Counted from the stretch's first letter, positions 53,518 to 62,079 are shown. The stretch: DNA of 64,000 nt from Pseudomonas sp. PH1b (GCF_000633395.1 NZ_AYMU01000018.1:60039-124038), one strand, 5' to 3'. Translations and numbers: made by a program. Notes: generated by a model from the sequence alone, not told the origin.

Positions 53518-53848
53518 TGCGGGGGATGCCTGTCTCTTGCGCGACCTGTGGAGATGCACTCTATCGAGGAATGCCCTTCGCCCAGCAAGGCACGGGGCGA
53601 GGGGGCTGCTGGCAGGAGCGGGTATTTCTGCCTGGGGGCTTTGAACGCGATGAGGGAATGGCCCAGGGCAGATCTTCTGCTGGCTGGTCGAGGTTTGCAG
53701 CGCCGCCAGTGCCTGGATATAGAGCGGGTGCATGCAGTGGCGGCAGGCCAAAGGCTCCAGTGGATCATGATCGTGCGCCTTTGATGGGCCTGGGGCGGCT
53801 CTGACGCGCAGATAGTTCTGCGGGCAGAGCCGTTCAGGGAGTGCGCCA
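53518..53848. other. Gap between the TetR gene and the comM remnant
   Basis: I see no gene, hairpin terminator or repeat that I can support. An open frame continues in one direction, but its composition is unlike a protein. Confidence 0.5.
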
Positions 53849-54501
53849 TCAACCGGTGCCGGGCCGATATTGCAGCGCTTCGGCCAAATGTTCGCGATGG
53901 ATGGCGGCCACTTGTTCCAGGTCGGCCAGGGTCCGCGCCACCTTGAGCAGGCGGTGGGCGGCACGCAGCGACAGGTTCAGGCGTTCGCAGGCGGCTTCGA
54001 GCCAGCGCTCGTCGGCTGTGGATAAACGGCAGTGCCGCCGCAAGCCGGGCAGGTCGAGAAAGGCGTTGGCACGCCCCTGGCGGTGCCGCTGCAGGTCCCG
54101 GGCCTGGGCCACGTGGATGGCGGCACTCGCGCTGTTCTCGCCTGCCTGTGGCTCGGGGCTCAGGGCCGTGGCTTCACGGGCTACGGTCAGGTGCAGGTCG
54201 ATGCGATCGAGCAACGGGCCAGACAGTTTGTTGCGGTAGCGCTGGATCTGCTCGGGTGTACAGCGACAGCGCCCGCTGGGCTCACCCAGATATCCACAGG
54301 GGCAGGGGTTCATCGCGGCCACCAACTGGAAGCGCGCCGGGAACTGCACCCGGTCGCGGGCCCGGGCAATGACGATCTGCCCGGACTCCATGGGTTCGCG
54401 CAGTACCTCCAGGACCTTGCGGTCGAACTCCGGCAACTCGTCGAGAAACAGCACGCCGTGGTGGGCCAGGGTGATTTCTCCCGGTTGGGGTTTCGAGCCG
54501 C
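53849..54501 (-). pseudogene. comM: comM (YifB), C-terminal fragment interrupted by a Tn7-like element
   Basis: ComM is an MCM-like hexameric helicase used in natural transformation. Normal proteins have about 500 residues; only the last 217 or so remain here. They begin with GSKPQPGEITLAHHG and continue through 'VLFLDELPEF' (Walker B), 'VAAMNPCPCGYLG', 'GPLLDRIDLHL' and the C-terminal Mg-chelatase lid. The reading frame runs on past 54501, but similarity to ComM stops there, in front of 'TGTGACATA' of the inserted element. The N-terminal half was not found in the window. The fragment lacks the N-terminal domain and Walker A, so it should be inactive. Confidence 0.9.
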
Positions 54502-54635
54502 TGTGACATATGAGAATAGATGCAACGCAGCTACGCTGCAACCCGCATTCTGTCGTATGATTTATCCGAATATTATGCAACTTAAACCTATCAATAGGTG
54601 CAACTGGCCAAATTATGGATAGCAATAGCTGCAAC
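54502..54635 (+). repeat. Transposon end with five TGCAAC-type repeats
   Basis: TGCAAC occurs at 54521, 54537, 54576, 54599 and 54630, in most cases preceded by AATAG or AATAT. Spacing varies from 16 to 39 bp. Copies in one orientation at the very end of a Tn7-like element are the expected layout of TnsB binding sites. The last copy lies inside the tnsA coding start. Confidence 0.75.
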
Positions 54636-55283
54636 CAGCCTCAGTTCTCAGTTGCGAGGCGCATAAAATCTACGACGCGTAGCCTTTCTGGAGTGTTTGC
54701 TTTTCGCGGACAGGGCGTCGCCTTCGAGTCAATGCTTGAGCGCGACTTCCTCAGTCGCATGGATTTCAGGAAGGACGTGCTGACTGTCATCTCGCAGCCG
54801 GTGCAGCTGGATTTCGTTGCTCGCAGCGGCCGGGCGTACACCTATACCCCTGATTATCTTGTCCATTTCCATTCTCATACCAACCAGCGCCCCATGCTGG
54901 TGGAAGTCAAACCCGCTGAGAACTGGCGTGAGAACTGGCGCGAGCTGTTACCAAAATGGAAGGCAGCGTTGCGATATGCCAAGGAGCGAGGGTGGCGTTT
55001 CCATATTTACGATGAATCGCGGATCAGGGGCCAATCGCTGAAGAACATCCAGTACCTGGAGCGATTCAAGAACGCGGATTACGCGAACCAGGATCTGGAC
55101 GCCATCATTCGTACGGTCGCATTCAAGGGCATTGCATCGATCAGCTATCTCTTGGCGCTGCACTTTCAAGGTGCTGAAGCCTTGGGCAAGTCCCATATCC
55201 TTCATCTCATCGCAACCCGTCAGCTGGATTGCGATATTTCTGGTCCTCTGAGCGATTCGCTAGAAGTCATGGTGGCCGAATGA
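54615..55283 (+). CDS. tnsA: TnsA-type transposition endonuclease (TniC)
   Basis: TnsA cuts the 5' ends of Tn7-like elements, so that with TnsB they move by cut-and-paste. The 222-residue protein has the restriction-enzyme-like triad: a Glu in 'FESMLERDFL' (Glu38 or Glu42), Asp80 in 'YTPDYLV', and 'VEVKP' (Glu97, Lys99). The C-terminal half matches the TnsC-contact domain. The start ATG follows one of the TGCAAC repeats, and its stop overlaps the tnsB start (ATGA). It is the first gene of the module. Confidence 0.88.
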   Translation: MDSNSCNQPQFSVARRIKSTTRSLSGVFAFRGQGVAFESMLERDFLSRMDFRKDVLTVISQPVQLDFVARSGRAYTYTPDYLVHFHSHTNQRPMLVEVKPAENWRENWRELLPKWKAALRYAKERGWRFHIYDESRIRGQSLKNIQYLERFKNADYANQDLDAIIRTVAFKGIASISYLLALHFQGAEALGKSHILHLIATRQLDCDISGPLSDSLEVMVAE

Positions 55284-57199
55284 ATGATTTCGTGAGTGAA
55301 CAGCCGCGAAGCGGGAAGATTGATCGCTCGTTCGTCAATATCGCGCCGGGTGAGATTGCCTGCTACCAAAAAGAGGTCTTTCGGATCACTCAGGTATTGG
55401 ATTTCCAATCCGTGATGGGGGTCAATGTCGAAACCGGACGGCCGAAGGTGCTGCGAATCGGCGAGCTCAAGCCTTTTATGGGTGAAAAGGTTAAAGGGCC
55501 GTATGCCGATTATGACCTGGAAGACATTGGTGCCGAGGAATGGGCAATTGCCCAAAAACGCTACGCCGTGATTGCTCCTCTTCTGGGTATCGAGGGGCAG
55601 TCACGTAGTACGGTCGAGCAGCGTGCGAAAGATGCCAATGTGGATGCCGTTACCGTTTATAGATGGCTGCGCCGTTACAAAGAACAAGGCGAGGTGACTG
55701 CGCTCATCCCGCTCAAACGTGGATGGGGTAAAGGCCGGTCCAGGATCTCTGAAGGCGTCGAAAAGGTGATCGCCGAGACGATCGAAGATTTTTACCTGAC
55801 CGAGCAACGCCCGGATGTTGCCTCGACGGTTTATGAGGTCCGAAAACGTTGCAAGGCCTTGAAGCTATCTCCCCCAACCGTGTCCACGGTGCAAGCTCGC
55901 ATCAAAAACATTCCTGACCGGACACGCTTGAGAAGACGAGGCGATAAGGAGTTTGCGGGCAATAAATATGACCCGCGTCCGGGGGGGCTCAACACAGAGT
56001 ACCCACTCCAGATCGTCCAGATTGACCATACGCCGGCGGACGTGATCATTGTCGACGATGTCCATCGGCGTCCCATCGGTCGTCCTTGGCTAACTCTGGC
56101 AATCTGCGTGTATTCGCGAATGGTGACCGGCTACTACCTGTCCATGGATCCCCCATCTGCCGTCTCGGTGGCAATGTGTGTGGTCCATTCCATACTGCCC
56201 AAAGAAAAGTGGTTGGCTCTTCACGGGGTGGATGCCGAATGGCCGGTGTGGGGCAAAATGGGAACCTTGCACAGTGATAACGGTGCGGACTTCAAAACCA
56301 ATAGCCTTATTCAGTCCTGTGTGAACCACAATATCCGTCGCGATTTCAGGCCAAAGAAAAACCCGCAATGGGGCGGTCACATCGAACGCTGGATGGGCAC
56401 GTTCGCCGGCATCAACAAAAAGGACCGGGGCGCGACCTTCAGCAATCCTGCCGAGCGTCGTCAATACGACTCAGAGAAACAGTCGATCTACACGTTTGCT
56501 GAATACGAGCAGCGGCTCGTCAGAAACCTCATCAAGTACAACAACAAGTTCCATGAAGAGATCGACATGGCGCCGATCCAGAAATGGAATACGGCGTTCT
56601 TCGGGGATAAAGAGCATGACCCGATTGTGCCGCTTCCGCCCAGAGTCGCGGATCCTTGGGGTTTCCAACTCGATTTCCTGCCCTCAACGATGCGCACCAT
56701 CCATCCTTACGGTGTGGAAATGGATGCGATGTACTTTGCTGAAGCATTGCGTCCCTGGATAGGTGCAACCGACGCTAAAACAGGCAAGGCCCGAAAATTC
56801 CTTTTTCGACGTGACCCTCGGGACATCAATAGGATCTGGTTCTACGACCCGGCTTTGAAAGAACACTTCGAGGTGCCGATCATCCGCGGCCGGTACGCCG
56901 GCGTTACAGTCGGTGAATATGTCCTCGCGAAGAAAAAAGCGCGTAAAGCTGGCCGCGACGCGGTCAACCATGACGTCATCGAACGGATGTTGGATGAGAA
57001 CAAGCAGCAGGAGGCTGAAGCGGCCAAGCTCACCAAGCAGGCCCGCAAAAGTGCTCAAAAGCGTACGAACAACACGAAGCAAACTACACCGGCACGGCCC
57101 ACGCCTCACGCCGAGCCTAAGCTACTACCTATTGGGTTATCGGATTCGCCGCGGCTGTTGTCGGTTGATGACGTGGACACCTTCGGAGAAGTCTGGTGA
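55280..57199 (+). CDS. tnsB: TnsB-type DDE transposase (TniA)
   Basis: TnsB cuts and joins the 3' ends of the element. The 639-residue protein starts at the ATG at 55280, overlapping tnsA by 4 bp. An N-terminal HTH region (about 100-160) is followed by the catalytic rve domain. The DDE residues are Asp in 'VQIDHTPADV' (about 249), Asp in 'LHSDNGADF' (about 332) and Glu in 'GHIERWMG' (about 368). A Mu-C-like beta barrel and a Lys/Gln-rich tail follow, the part that contacts TnsC. Confidence 0.92.
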   Translation: MNDFVSEQPRSGKIDRSFVNIAPGEIACYQKEVFRITQVLDFQSVMGVNVETGRPKVLRIGELKPFMGEKVKGPYADYDLEDIGAEEWAIAQKRYAVIAPLLGIEGQSRSTVEQRAKDANVDAVTVYRWLRRYKEQGEVTALIPLKRGWGKGRSRISEGVEKVIAETIEDFYLTEQRPDVASTVYEVRKRCKALKLSPPTVSTVQARIKNIPDRTRLRRRGDKEFAGNKYDPRPGGLNTEYPLQIVQIDHTPADVIIVDDVHRRPIGRPWLTLAICVYSRMVTGYYLSMDPPSAVSVAMCVVHSILPKEKWLALHGVDAEWPVWGKMGTLHSDNGADFKTNSLIQSCVNHNIRRDFRPKKNPQWGGHIERWMGTFAGINKKDRGATFSNPAERRQYDSEKQSIYTFAEYEQRLVRNLIKYNNKFHEEIDMAPIQKWNTAFFGDKEHDPIVPLPPRVADPWGFQLDFLPSTMRTIHPYGVEMDAMYFAEALRPWIGATDAKTGKARKFLFRRDPRDINRIWFYDPALKEHFEVPIIRGRYAGVTVGEYVLAKKKARKAGRDAVNHDVIERMLDENKQQEAEAAKLTKQARKSAQKRTNNTKQTTPARPTPHAEPKLLPIGLSDSPRLLSVDDVDTFGEVW

Positions 57200-58089
57200 C
57201 CGATTTCGCCCATATCACACCCCAGTTCAGAGACGTGATGCAAAAGTCCGATCTTGATCGGCTCGCTTTTCTGGATGAGCCGCGCTGGGTTGATTACCAG
57301 GCGGCTAATAATTTGATGGATATCCTCAACGGGTTGTTGCGCACCCCTGAGCGTCCTCGCATGCCAAACGTCATGCTTGTCGGGGAATCCAACACGGGCA
57401 AAACCACGGTGGTCACTCGGTTCAAGGAGCTATCAGGTCAGCCCTACATCAGCGACGACGCGGTGAGCGTGCGGCCGGTAATCTGCGCTGAAGTTCACAA
57501 GCCCGATGAGCGCGAGTTGTATAACGCCATCCTCAGAGAGTTCTGGGCTCCGCATAATCCTGTCGCGCCCTTGGAAAAGCTTCGACATCAGGCCATCCAC
57601 CTTTTGCGCGATGCGCGTACGCGCATGCTCATCCTCGACGAAGTGCACACGATCAATAACGGATCGGCAGCCAAACGTATGGATGTCATGAACGAGCTCA
57701 AGATGCTCTCGAACATTCTCCACATTCCTTTGGTATTGGTCGGCACCCGAACGGCACTCCAGCTACTGGTACTGGATTCGCAGTACTCAAGTCGCTTTGA
57801 GGTGGTTTCCTTGCCCAACTGGTCGGTCAATGTCGACTTTCAGCGTTTCCTGAAAAGCTTTGAGTCAGTGCTCCCGCTCAAATTCGCTTCCAAGCTGTAC
57901 TCGCCGGAGCTCACCCCGCTCATTCACGCGATCTCCAACGGCAACACAGGCAACATCGAATACCTCCTACGTGAGTGCGCAAGAGAGGCAATCCGCAACG
58001 GTTCGGAAGTGATTGACCGTCGGTTGCTTGAGAAAAACCAATGGATGCGTCCTACCAGTGCAGATGGGGTGCGGGAGCGAGTCCTGTAA
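57196..58089 (+). CDS. tnsC: TnsC-type AAA+ transposition regulator (TniB)
   Basis: TnsC is the ATPase that links the target selector to the TnsAB transposase and imposes target immunity. The 297-residue protein starts at GTG 57196, overlapping tnsB by 4 bp (GTGA). Walker A is 'GESNTGKTT' (about 62-70), Walker B 'MLILDEVHTI' (about 142-151), and 'LVGTRTALQLL' is the sensor region. It sits in the canonical order between tnsB and tniQ. Confidence 0.92.
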   Translation: MTDFAHITPQFRDVMQKSDLDRLAFLDEPRWVDYQAANNLMDILNGLLRTPERPRMPNVMLVGESNTGKTTVVTRFKELSGQPYISDDAVSVRPVICAEVHKPDERELYNAILREFWAPHNPVAPLEKLRHQAIHLLRDARTRMLILDEVHTINNGSAAKRMDVMNELKMLSNILHIPLVLVGTRTALQLLVLDSQYSSRFEVVSLPNWSVNVDFQRFLKSFESVLPLKFASKLYSPELTPLIHAISNGNTGNIEYLLRECAREAIRNGSEVIDRRLLEKNQWMRPTSADGVRERVL

Positions 58090-59159
58090 ATGCCGTGTGG
58101 CCATTGGTGCCACCCCTTCTCCAGGGCGAGGTCATCTCATCCTGGTTGATGCGCTGTGCTTTGGCGCAGGGGTGCGATGCTACGACGCTCACGGGTGAGG
58201 TCTGGCCAAGACTAAGATTTTGGTGCAGCGATCCGGACAGGCAATTGTCTCTTGAACAAGCCAATCGCCTAAGTCGGCTATCTGGCATACCGCCAGCTGC
58301 GCTTCAGGCGGCTACTCTACAGTCGCTGTACCAGACGATGACGGGAACGCCCTGTTTTCCAAGAGGTATAGCGCCTTGGTTTCTCTGTTTGGGATGTCGT
58401 AACAGACGCCGATGTGGTGGTCTTCAGTACTGCCCGGAGTGCTTTAAGGAACAAATCCCTCATTACTTGATTCAGGGGCGACTGGCCTGGCACACCTCGT
58501 GCCCAGTACATCGGGTGATCCTCCTTGATCACTGTGAGTGTTGCCATGCTCCCCTATGTCCCCAGTTGATCACCCCGCCACAAGAGACCTTGGGTCAGTG
58601 TCATCGATGTGAGTATGAGCTGCGCAGGGCTTCAACAGAGGCTGTACAGCCCAATGCGTTAAGTTTTCAACGGGCAACTGATGGTTTGTTCTCCAGCCCT
58701 GCACGTCGCTACGGTGATCACCTGCTGCTCCTGACAGAATGGCTTGCTCTATCGCGCTGGATGATTGGTATATTGCGCACCGCAGCGCGTGCCCCCAGCC
58801 CCTGCACCCATATGTTTTTTCGCGAGCTTGGTGTCAACCTGACAGATCTTGAACCCCCGCCGACAGGCCTGCCGTTCGAATACCTGTCACCTGCAGAGCG
58901 TGCAAGCCTTCTGGCAAACGTGTGGAGCATGCTGGAGGTTGGTCCCGAGCGATTGATTCCGCTGGCCGAACGTGAGCGTATCCGGCCATCACTCTTGCTA
59001 CCACGTGATGGTGAATTACCGGCCTCACTCGCCGGGCTGGGGGCAGTGCTGAAAAGCGCTCGACGCCTCAACAACCGCCCGTCTCCAAGCGACAATCCCC
59101 GCTCTGTCAAAAGCGTGCTGATGAGGTGGCAACGATTGCTCAGGAAGTTTCAACGATGA
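58041..59159 (+). CDS. tniQ: TniQ/TnsD-family target-selection adaptor (TniD)
   Basis: TniQ proteins bridge target-site recognition to TnsC. This 372-residue form starts at ATG 58041 within tnsC; GTG 58095 after the tnsC stop is an alternative and the start is uncertain. The TniQ domain reads 'PLVPPLLQGEVISSWLMRCALAQG', and a zinc-finger cluster follows: 'CLGCRNRRRCGGLQYCPECF', then 'CPVHRVILLDHCECCHAPLC' and 'CHRCEYEL'. It is shorter than Tn7 TnsD, which fits an adaptor that relies on another selector. Its stop overlaps tnsF (ATGA). Confidence 0.87.
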   Translation: MDASYQCRWGAGASPVNAVWPLVPPLLQGEVISSWLMRCALAQGCDATTLTGEVWPRLRFWCSDPDRQLSLEQANRLSRLSGIPPAALQAATLQSLYQTMTGTPCFPRGIAPWFLCLGCRNRRRCGGLQYCPECFKEQIPHYLIQGRLAWHTSCPVHRVILLDHCECCHAPLCPQLITPPQETLGQCHRCEYELRRASTEAVQPNALSFQRATDGLFSSPARRYGDHLLLLTEWLALSRWMIGILRTAARAPSPCTHMFFRELGVNLTDLEPPPTGLPFEYLSPAERASLLANVWSMLEVGPERLIPLAERERIRPSLLLPRDGELPASLAGLGAVLKSARRLNNRPSPSDNPRSVKSVLMRWQRLLRKFQR

Positions 59160-60604
59160 CGCCCTCGGAATTGCCGCTGAAATGCGATGAATGCCAATGC
59201 ATTCCCACAAAGATCCACCGGACCTACAAGGGTCGGCGTTTCTGCAACACCTGCTATGCCCGGATGTTTAAGCGCCGATTGTGTTCAGGATGTGGCAATT
59301 TCGCTCGTCTATTTGAAGATGACGCCAAGTGCACCCGCTGCGAATCGAAAAGCCCCTGTGTTCGGTGCAAGAAGGTCGGAAAACCAGTTGGGTTGATCAC
59401 ACCTTACGGCCCGGCATGTAACAGCTGTGCGCACCACTTTTCTGAACCTCAAGCATGTGAGCAGTGCGGTCGCCTGTCGACGAAATTAACCCGCGTGCTT
59501 GCGATTGATCCCGATGTTCGCTGTTGTCCTCGTTGCGCAAGAGAAGGCGCGGCAACATGCCCGAATTGTCGGCATCACCGTTTCTTGGTTCAGTGCGACG
59601 ATGGCCGGAGGCGGTGCAAGTTGTGCGCTGAGAAAGGCGAGATTCAGTGTGGCAGCTGCTCCCAGTTGATGCCCGCGGGACGCAAGAGCGAATGTGAAAA
59701 CTGCGCTTGGGGAAAAAGCTTTGATCGGCGCGCGCTTATTCATGTCGCGGTGTTCGACAATGTCAGCACGCGTCAACGCTTTAACGAGTTCTGTCAGTGG
59801 CTTAAAGGCCACATGGGGGCCCACAAGGCTGCATTGAAACTCAAACACTACGTGTCGTTTTTCAGCTTTCTGGATGCTCATTCCGTTGGATTACCTTCTT
59901 ATGCTTTCCTGCTTGAGCACTTCGGCGCTGAAGGCCTTCGCCGAATGCAGACCCCTATGCTGTGGCTCAACGTCCGCTACGGTGTTGTCGCCGATGAACA
60001 CCTGCGCCAGGAACACTCCGAAAAGCGGAGAATTCAGGAGATGATCGAAACGACGCCCGCTGGCTTGGGTTTGGATGCGCTGCAGGGGTACCGGGCCTAT
60101 CTACTGCTCAAACAGGGCGATGGAAGCACCTCCCTCGGCTCGGTCCGGCTTTCCTTGCGCGCAGCGAAAAACGTGCTGGCTTCGGCATCCCACCAGTTTG
60201 ATACGTTGCCCACGCAGAAGACGGTGACAACCTATCTCACCCAGACACCCGGCCAGCAGGCAACGGCTCAGGGTTTTATTAGCTACCTGAATCGTACCCA
60301 TGGCCTCAGCCTTACCACCGAGCTCAGCGAGCGCGCTGTGGCAAGGGCGAAAAACCATAAGCTGGAAGCCAAACTGTACGCCCTGTACTCCACCGGTGGC
60401 GAAGGCGAAGACTATGAACGCACCTGGATCAAGACAGCCTTGATGCTGTTACACGGCGTCAACAATGTGAATAAGAAGACACTCGCCTACAGGGTGATCG
60501 TTATGCAGGGTGTCGCGGGTTTTGAGGTGATGCTCAACACTAAGACCTACTGGGTTCCCGGCCCCGCGTCCGCGCCGCCCTTTCCTAACGGATCATCGGT
60601 CTGA
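59156..60604 (+). CDS. tnsF: TnsF-like target selector: zinc-knuckle array plus degenerate tyrosine-recombinase domain (TniE)
   Basis: This 482-residue protein starts at the ATG at 59156, overlapping the tniQ stop by 4 bp; a GTG at 59126 is weaker. Residues about 8-180 hold twelve CxxC pairs, such as CDEC, CNTC, CSGC, CTRC, CVRC, CNSC and CPNC. The C-terminal region (about 190-482) reads as the core-binding plus catalytic fold of a tyrosine recombinase. The Arg-His-Arg-Tyr set cannot be recognised. Tn6022-like elements are reported to use such an inactivated recombinase, TnsF, to target comM, which fits the insertion site. A direct role here is inferred. Confidence 0.82.
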   Translation: MTPSELPLKCDECQCIPTKIHRTYKGRRFCNTCYARMFKRRLCSGCGNFARLFEDDAKCTRCESKSPCVRCKKVGKPVGLITPYGPACNSCAHHFSEPQACEQCGRLSTKLTRVLAIDPDVRCCPRCAREGAATCPNCRHHRFLVQCDDGRRRCKLCAEKGEIQCGSCSQLMPAGRKSECENCAWGKSFDRRALIHVAVFDNVSTRQRFNEFCQWLKGHMGAHKAALKLKHYVSFFSFLDAHSVGLPSYAFLLEHFGAEGLRRMQTPMLWLNVRYGVVADEHLRQEHSEKRRIQEMIETTPAGLGLDALQGYRAYLLLKQGDGSTSLGSVRLSLRAAKNVLASASHQFDTLPTQKTVTTYLTQTPGQQATAQGFISYLNRTHGLSLTTELSERAVARAKNHKLEAKLYALYSTGGEGEDYERTWIKTALMLLHGVNNVNKKTLAYRVIVMQGVAGFEVMLNTKTYWVPGPASAPPFPNGSSV

Positions 60605-60910
60605 AGGTGCGCGCACCGCGCAGGCCCGCCTCAAGGTGATGTCGTCCCACCGATCTGCAATGTGCAGAGCAGAGTGAACTCTGCCGAAGTTCAAGTCTTC
60701 GAAACTGGAAGAGGTATTTCTTACTTTCCTATGCCAGAGTGTTCCACTATGCGAGCTATGACCTACCACGGCGCTCATGATGTACGTGTAGTTTTTTCGA
60801 AATAGGTGCGACAAATTCGAAATAAATAAGACAGAAATTGCGCTGCCCGTATCAAACGTCCGCTGTTGGCCAGTTAGCGACGGTCATGGCTCGACCGTCG
60901 CTATGCATAT
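60605..60910. other. Gap downstream of tnsF with two 18-bp direct repeats
   Basis: No gene is supported here. At 60796-60813 and 60816-60833 are two 18-bp copies (14 of 18 identical) beginning TTCGAAATA and ending GACA. The first contains AATAGGTGCGAC, close to the TGCAAC repeats at the comM end. It could be a transposon end or an unrelated repeat. Confidence 0.55.
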
Positions 60911-61530
60911 TCAAACCTTGGTCTGTTCCGCCATCTCTAGGGCGTCGTCGGCTTCAATTCCCAGATATCGAACGGTGCTCTCCAGCTTCGTATAGCCAAG
61001 CAGCAGTTGAACCGCTCGCAGATGCTTCGTCCTGCGATAGATCAGCGATGCCTTCGTACGCCTCATTGTGTGAGTGCCATACATTGCTGGATCAAGGCCA
61101 ACTGCTTCCACCCAGTCTTTGACGATACGTGCGTATTGACGTGTTGATAGATGGTCTGAGGTATGCAGCTGGCTCGGAAAAGGCAGTCCTCGCTCCGGAG
61201 TTGGGCCTGGTGTATTCAGGCCGCGATAGCAAACCGTGTTTGTTCGGTGATCTCGAATTGCACTGGCCGCAGCGTTTTCTGCTGCATCACCATGGCGCGT
61301 GGTGATATGTGCTTGCCATGGGCGACGTCGCGCACACGAAGCTTGGTTAAGTCGTAGGCCCGAAGCTTGCTGTCGATGGCCAGATCGAAGAGCGCAAGAT
61401 CACGGGTTCGTTCTGCAATTTGAAGCCTTACCCGGATGGCCCAGATACCTCTCAGTCTGAGTGGAGCTTTCTGCCCGACCAGTTTTCCTTTGTTCCAAGG
61501 CTGGCGGCTGCAGGTAGCGAAGATGTTCAT
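60911..61530 (-). pseudogene. Tyrosine integrase pseudogene, nonsense plus frameshift
   Basis: On the minus strand a tyrosine recombinase of about 200 residues can be pieced together. It begins 'MNIFATCSRQPWNKGKLVGQ' and includes 'RTRDLALFDLAIDSKLRAYDLTKLRVRDV'. A TGA at 61216-61218 interrupts it where the family has Trp. About 12 codons later, near 61177-61182, a one-base loss in an A/T run shifts the frame. The rest ends 'GTHTMRRTKASLIYRRTKHLRAVQLLLGYTKLESTVRYLG', keeping the catalytic His, Arg and Tyr. It is a remnant of an integrase carried on mobile DNA. Confidence 0.82.
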
Positions 61531-61743
61531 CGTGTCGAAGGACCAGGATGGCTGACCAGAGGAAGGGGTCGCTAACCGGCCATTAGCCATCACTTTTTTC
61601 ACTGAATGCATCTTGGAGTTTTTCCTTTATCGCGTTTGCGCTCCATCGAGGATCGAGATCAGCGTGAGGTTGAAAGCGTCGTGAGAATTCATGTAAGGCG
61701 GAACGTAGAAGGACTACACTAACGCAGTTGTATCTTTATGTTA

Positions 61744-61822
61744 CGAAGCAAGAAGTCGGTCAAAATCCGACGCGGTCGCGCCACTGTGGTCGGCTCAATG
61801 CCGAAAGTCAGACCTTGCTTCG
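61744..61822 (+). promoter_or_regulatory. Cobalamin riboswitch upstream of cbtB-cbtA
   Basis: A closing stem of nine perfect base pairs (61744-61752 with 61814-61822) encloses the cobalamin-box core: AAATCCGACGC, then CGCCACTGTGGTCGG, then AGTCAGACC. This is the short form found before cobalt transporters. Binding of cobalamin would reduce expression of the downstream genes. It ends 44 bp before cbtB. Confidence 0.85.
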
Positions 61823-61866
61823 ATCTGTTCCACCGTCAACGGGACGCGAGATCCCAAGAGGTCATC

Positions 61867-62079
61867 ATGGCTTACACCGCTGCAAGCGATTCCGATATTT
61901 CCATTCCTACCATTCCCCTCGGTGAAGTGCTGCCTTGGGCGATCTTCGGCGGGCTGCTGTTGATGCTGGCCATCTACTTTGTCGGTGCCGAGCAAGGCGC
62001 TACTGCCATTTTTTCCGGTGCGTACGTTCATGAGTTTGTACACGACGGTCGTCATCTCCTGGGTTTTCCCTGCCACTGA
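61867..62079 (+). CDS. cbtB: Cobalt transporter subunit CbtB
   Basis: This 70-residue protein starts at the ATG at 61867. One transmembrane helix (about 20-42) is followed by a His-bearing tail, 'HEFVHDGRHLLGFPCH', the CbtB metal-binding signature. With CbtA it is thought to import cobalt for cobalamin synthesis. The longer upstream frame runs through the riboswitch and is not real. It is under cobalamin-riboswitch control and lies 18 bp before cbtA. Confidence 0.9.
   Translation: MAYTAASDSDISIPTIPLGEVLPWAIFGGLLLMLAIYFVGAEQGATAIFSGAYVHEFVHDGRHLLGFPCH

Larger units (their letters stand above)
54502..60604 (+). mobile_element. Tn6022-like Tn7-family transposon, transposition module inserted in comM
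   Basis: The element begins with TGTGACATA directly after the comM remnant. Five genes on the plus strand follow: tnsA, tnsB, tnsC, tniQ and tnsF, most joined by ATGA or GTGA overlaps. This is the tniC-tniA-tniB-tniD-tniE layout of Tn6022 and the AbaR islands, also known to sit in comM. Only the comM-side end and the core are clear. The far end and any flanking comM sequence were not found, so later genes may be cargo. Base composition is visibly less GC-rich than the flanking genes. Confidence 0.88.

Noticed and set aside
53849..54634. Treating the frame from 54634 as an intact small gene
   Set aside because: The first 44 codons come from transposon DNA; only the part after 54501 matches ComM, so it is a chimeric remnant.
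60605..60833. Calling 60833 the definite right end of the transposon
   Set aside because: The flanking five bases do not match GCCGC, comM does not resume, and the first repeat is in direct, not inverted, orientation to the comM-end motif.
61738..62079. A longer cbtB beginning at 61738
   Set aside because: The added N-terminus is translated from the cobalamin riboswitch; the ATG at 61867 gives the normal 70-residue protein.
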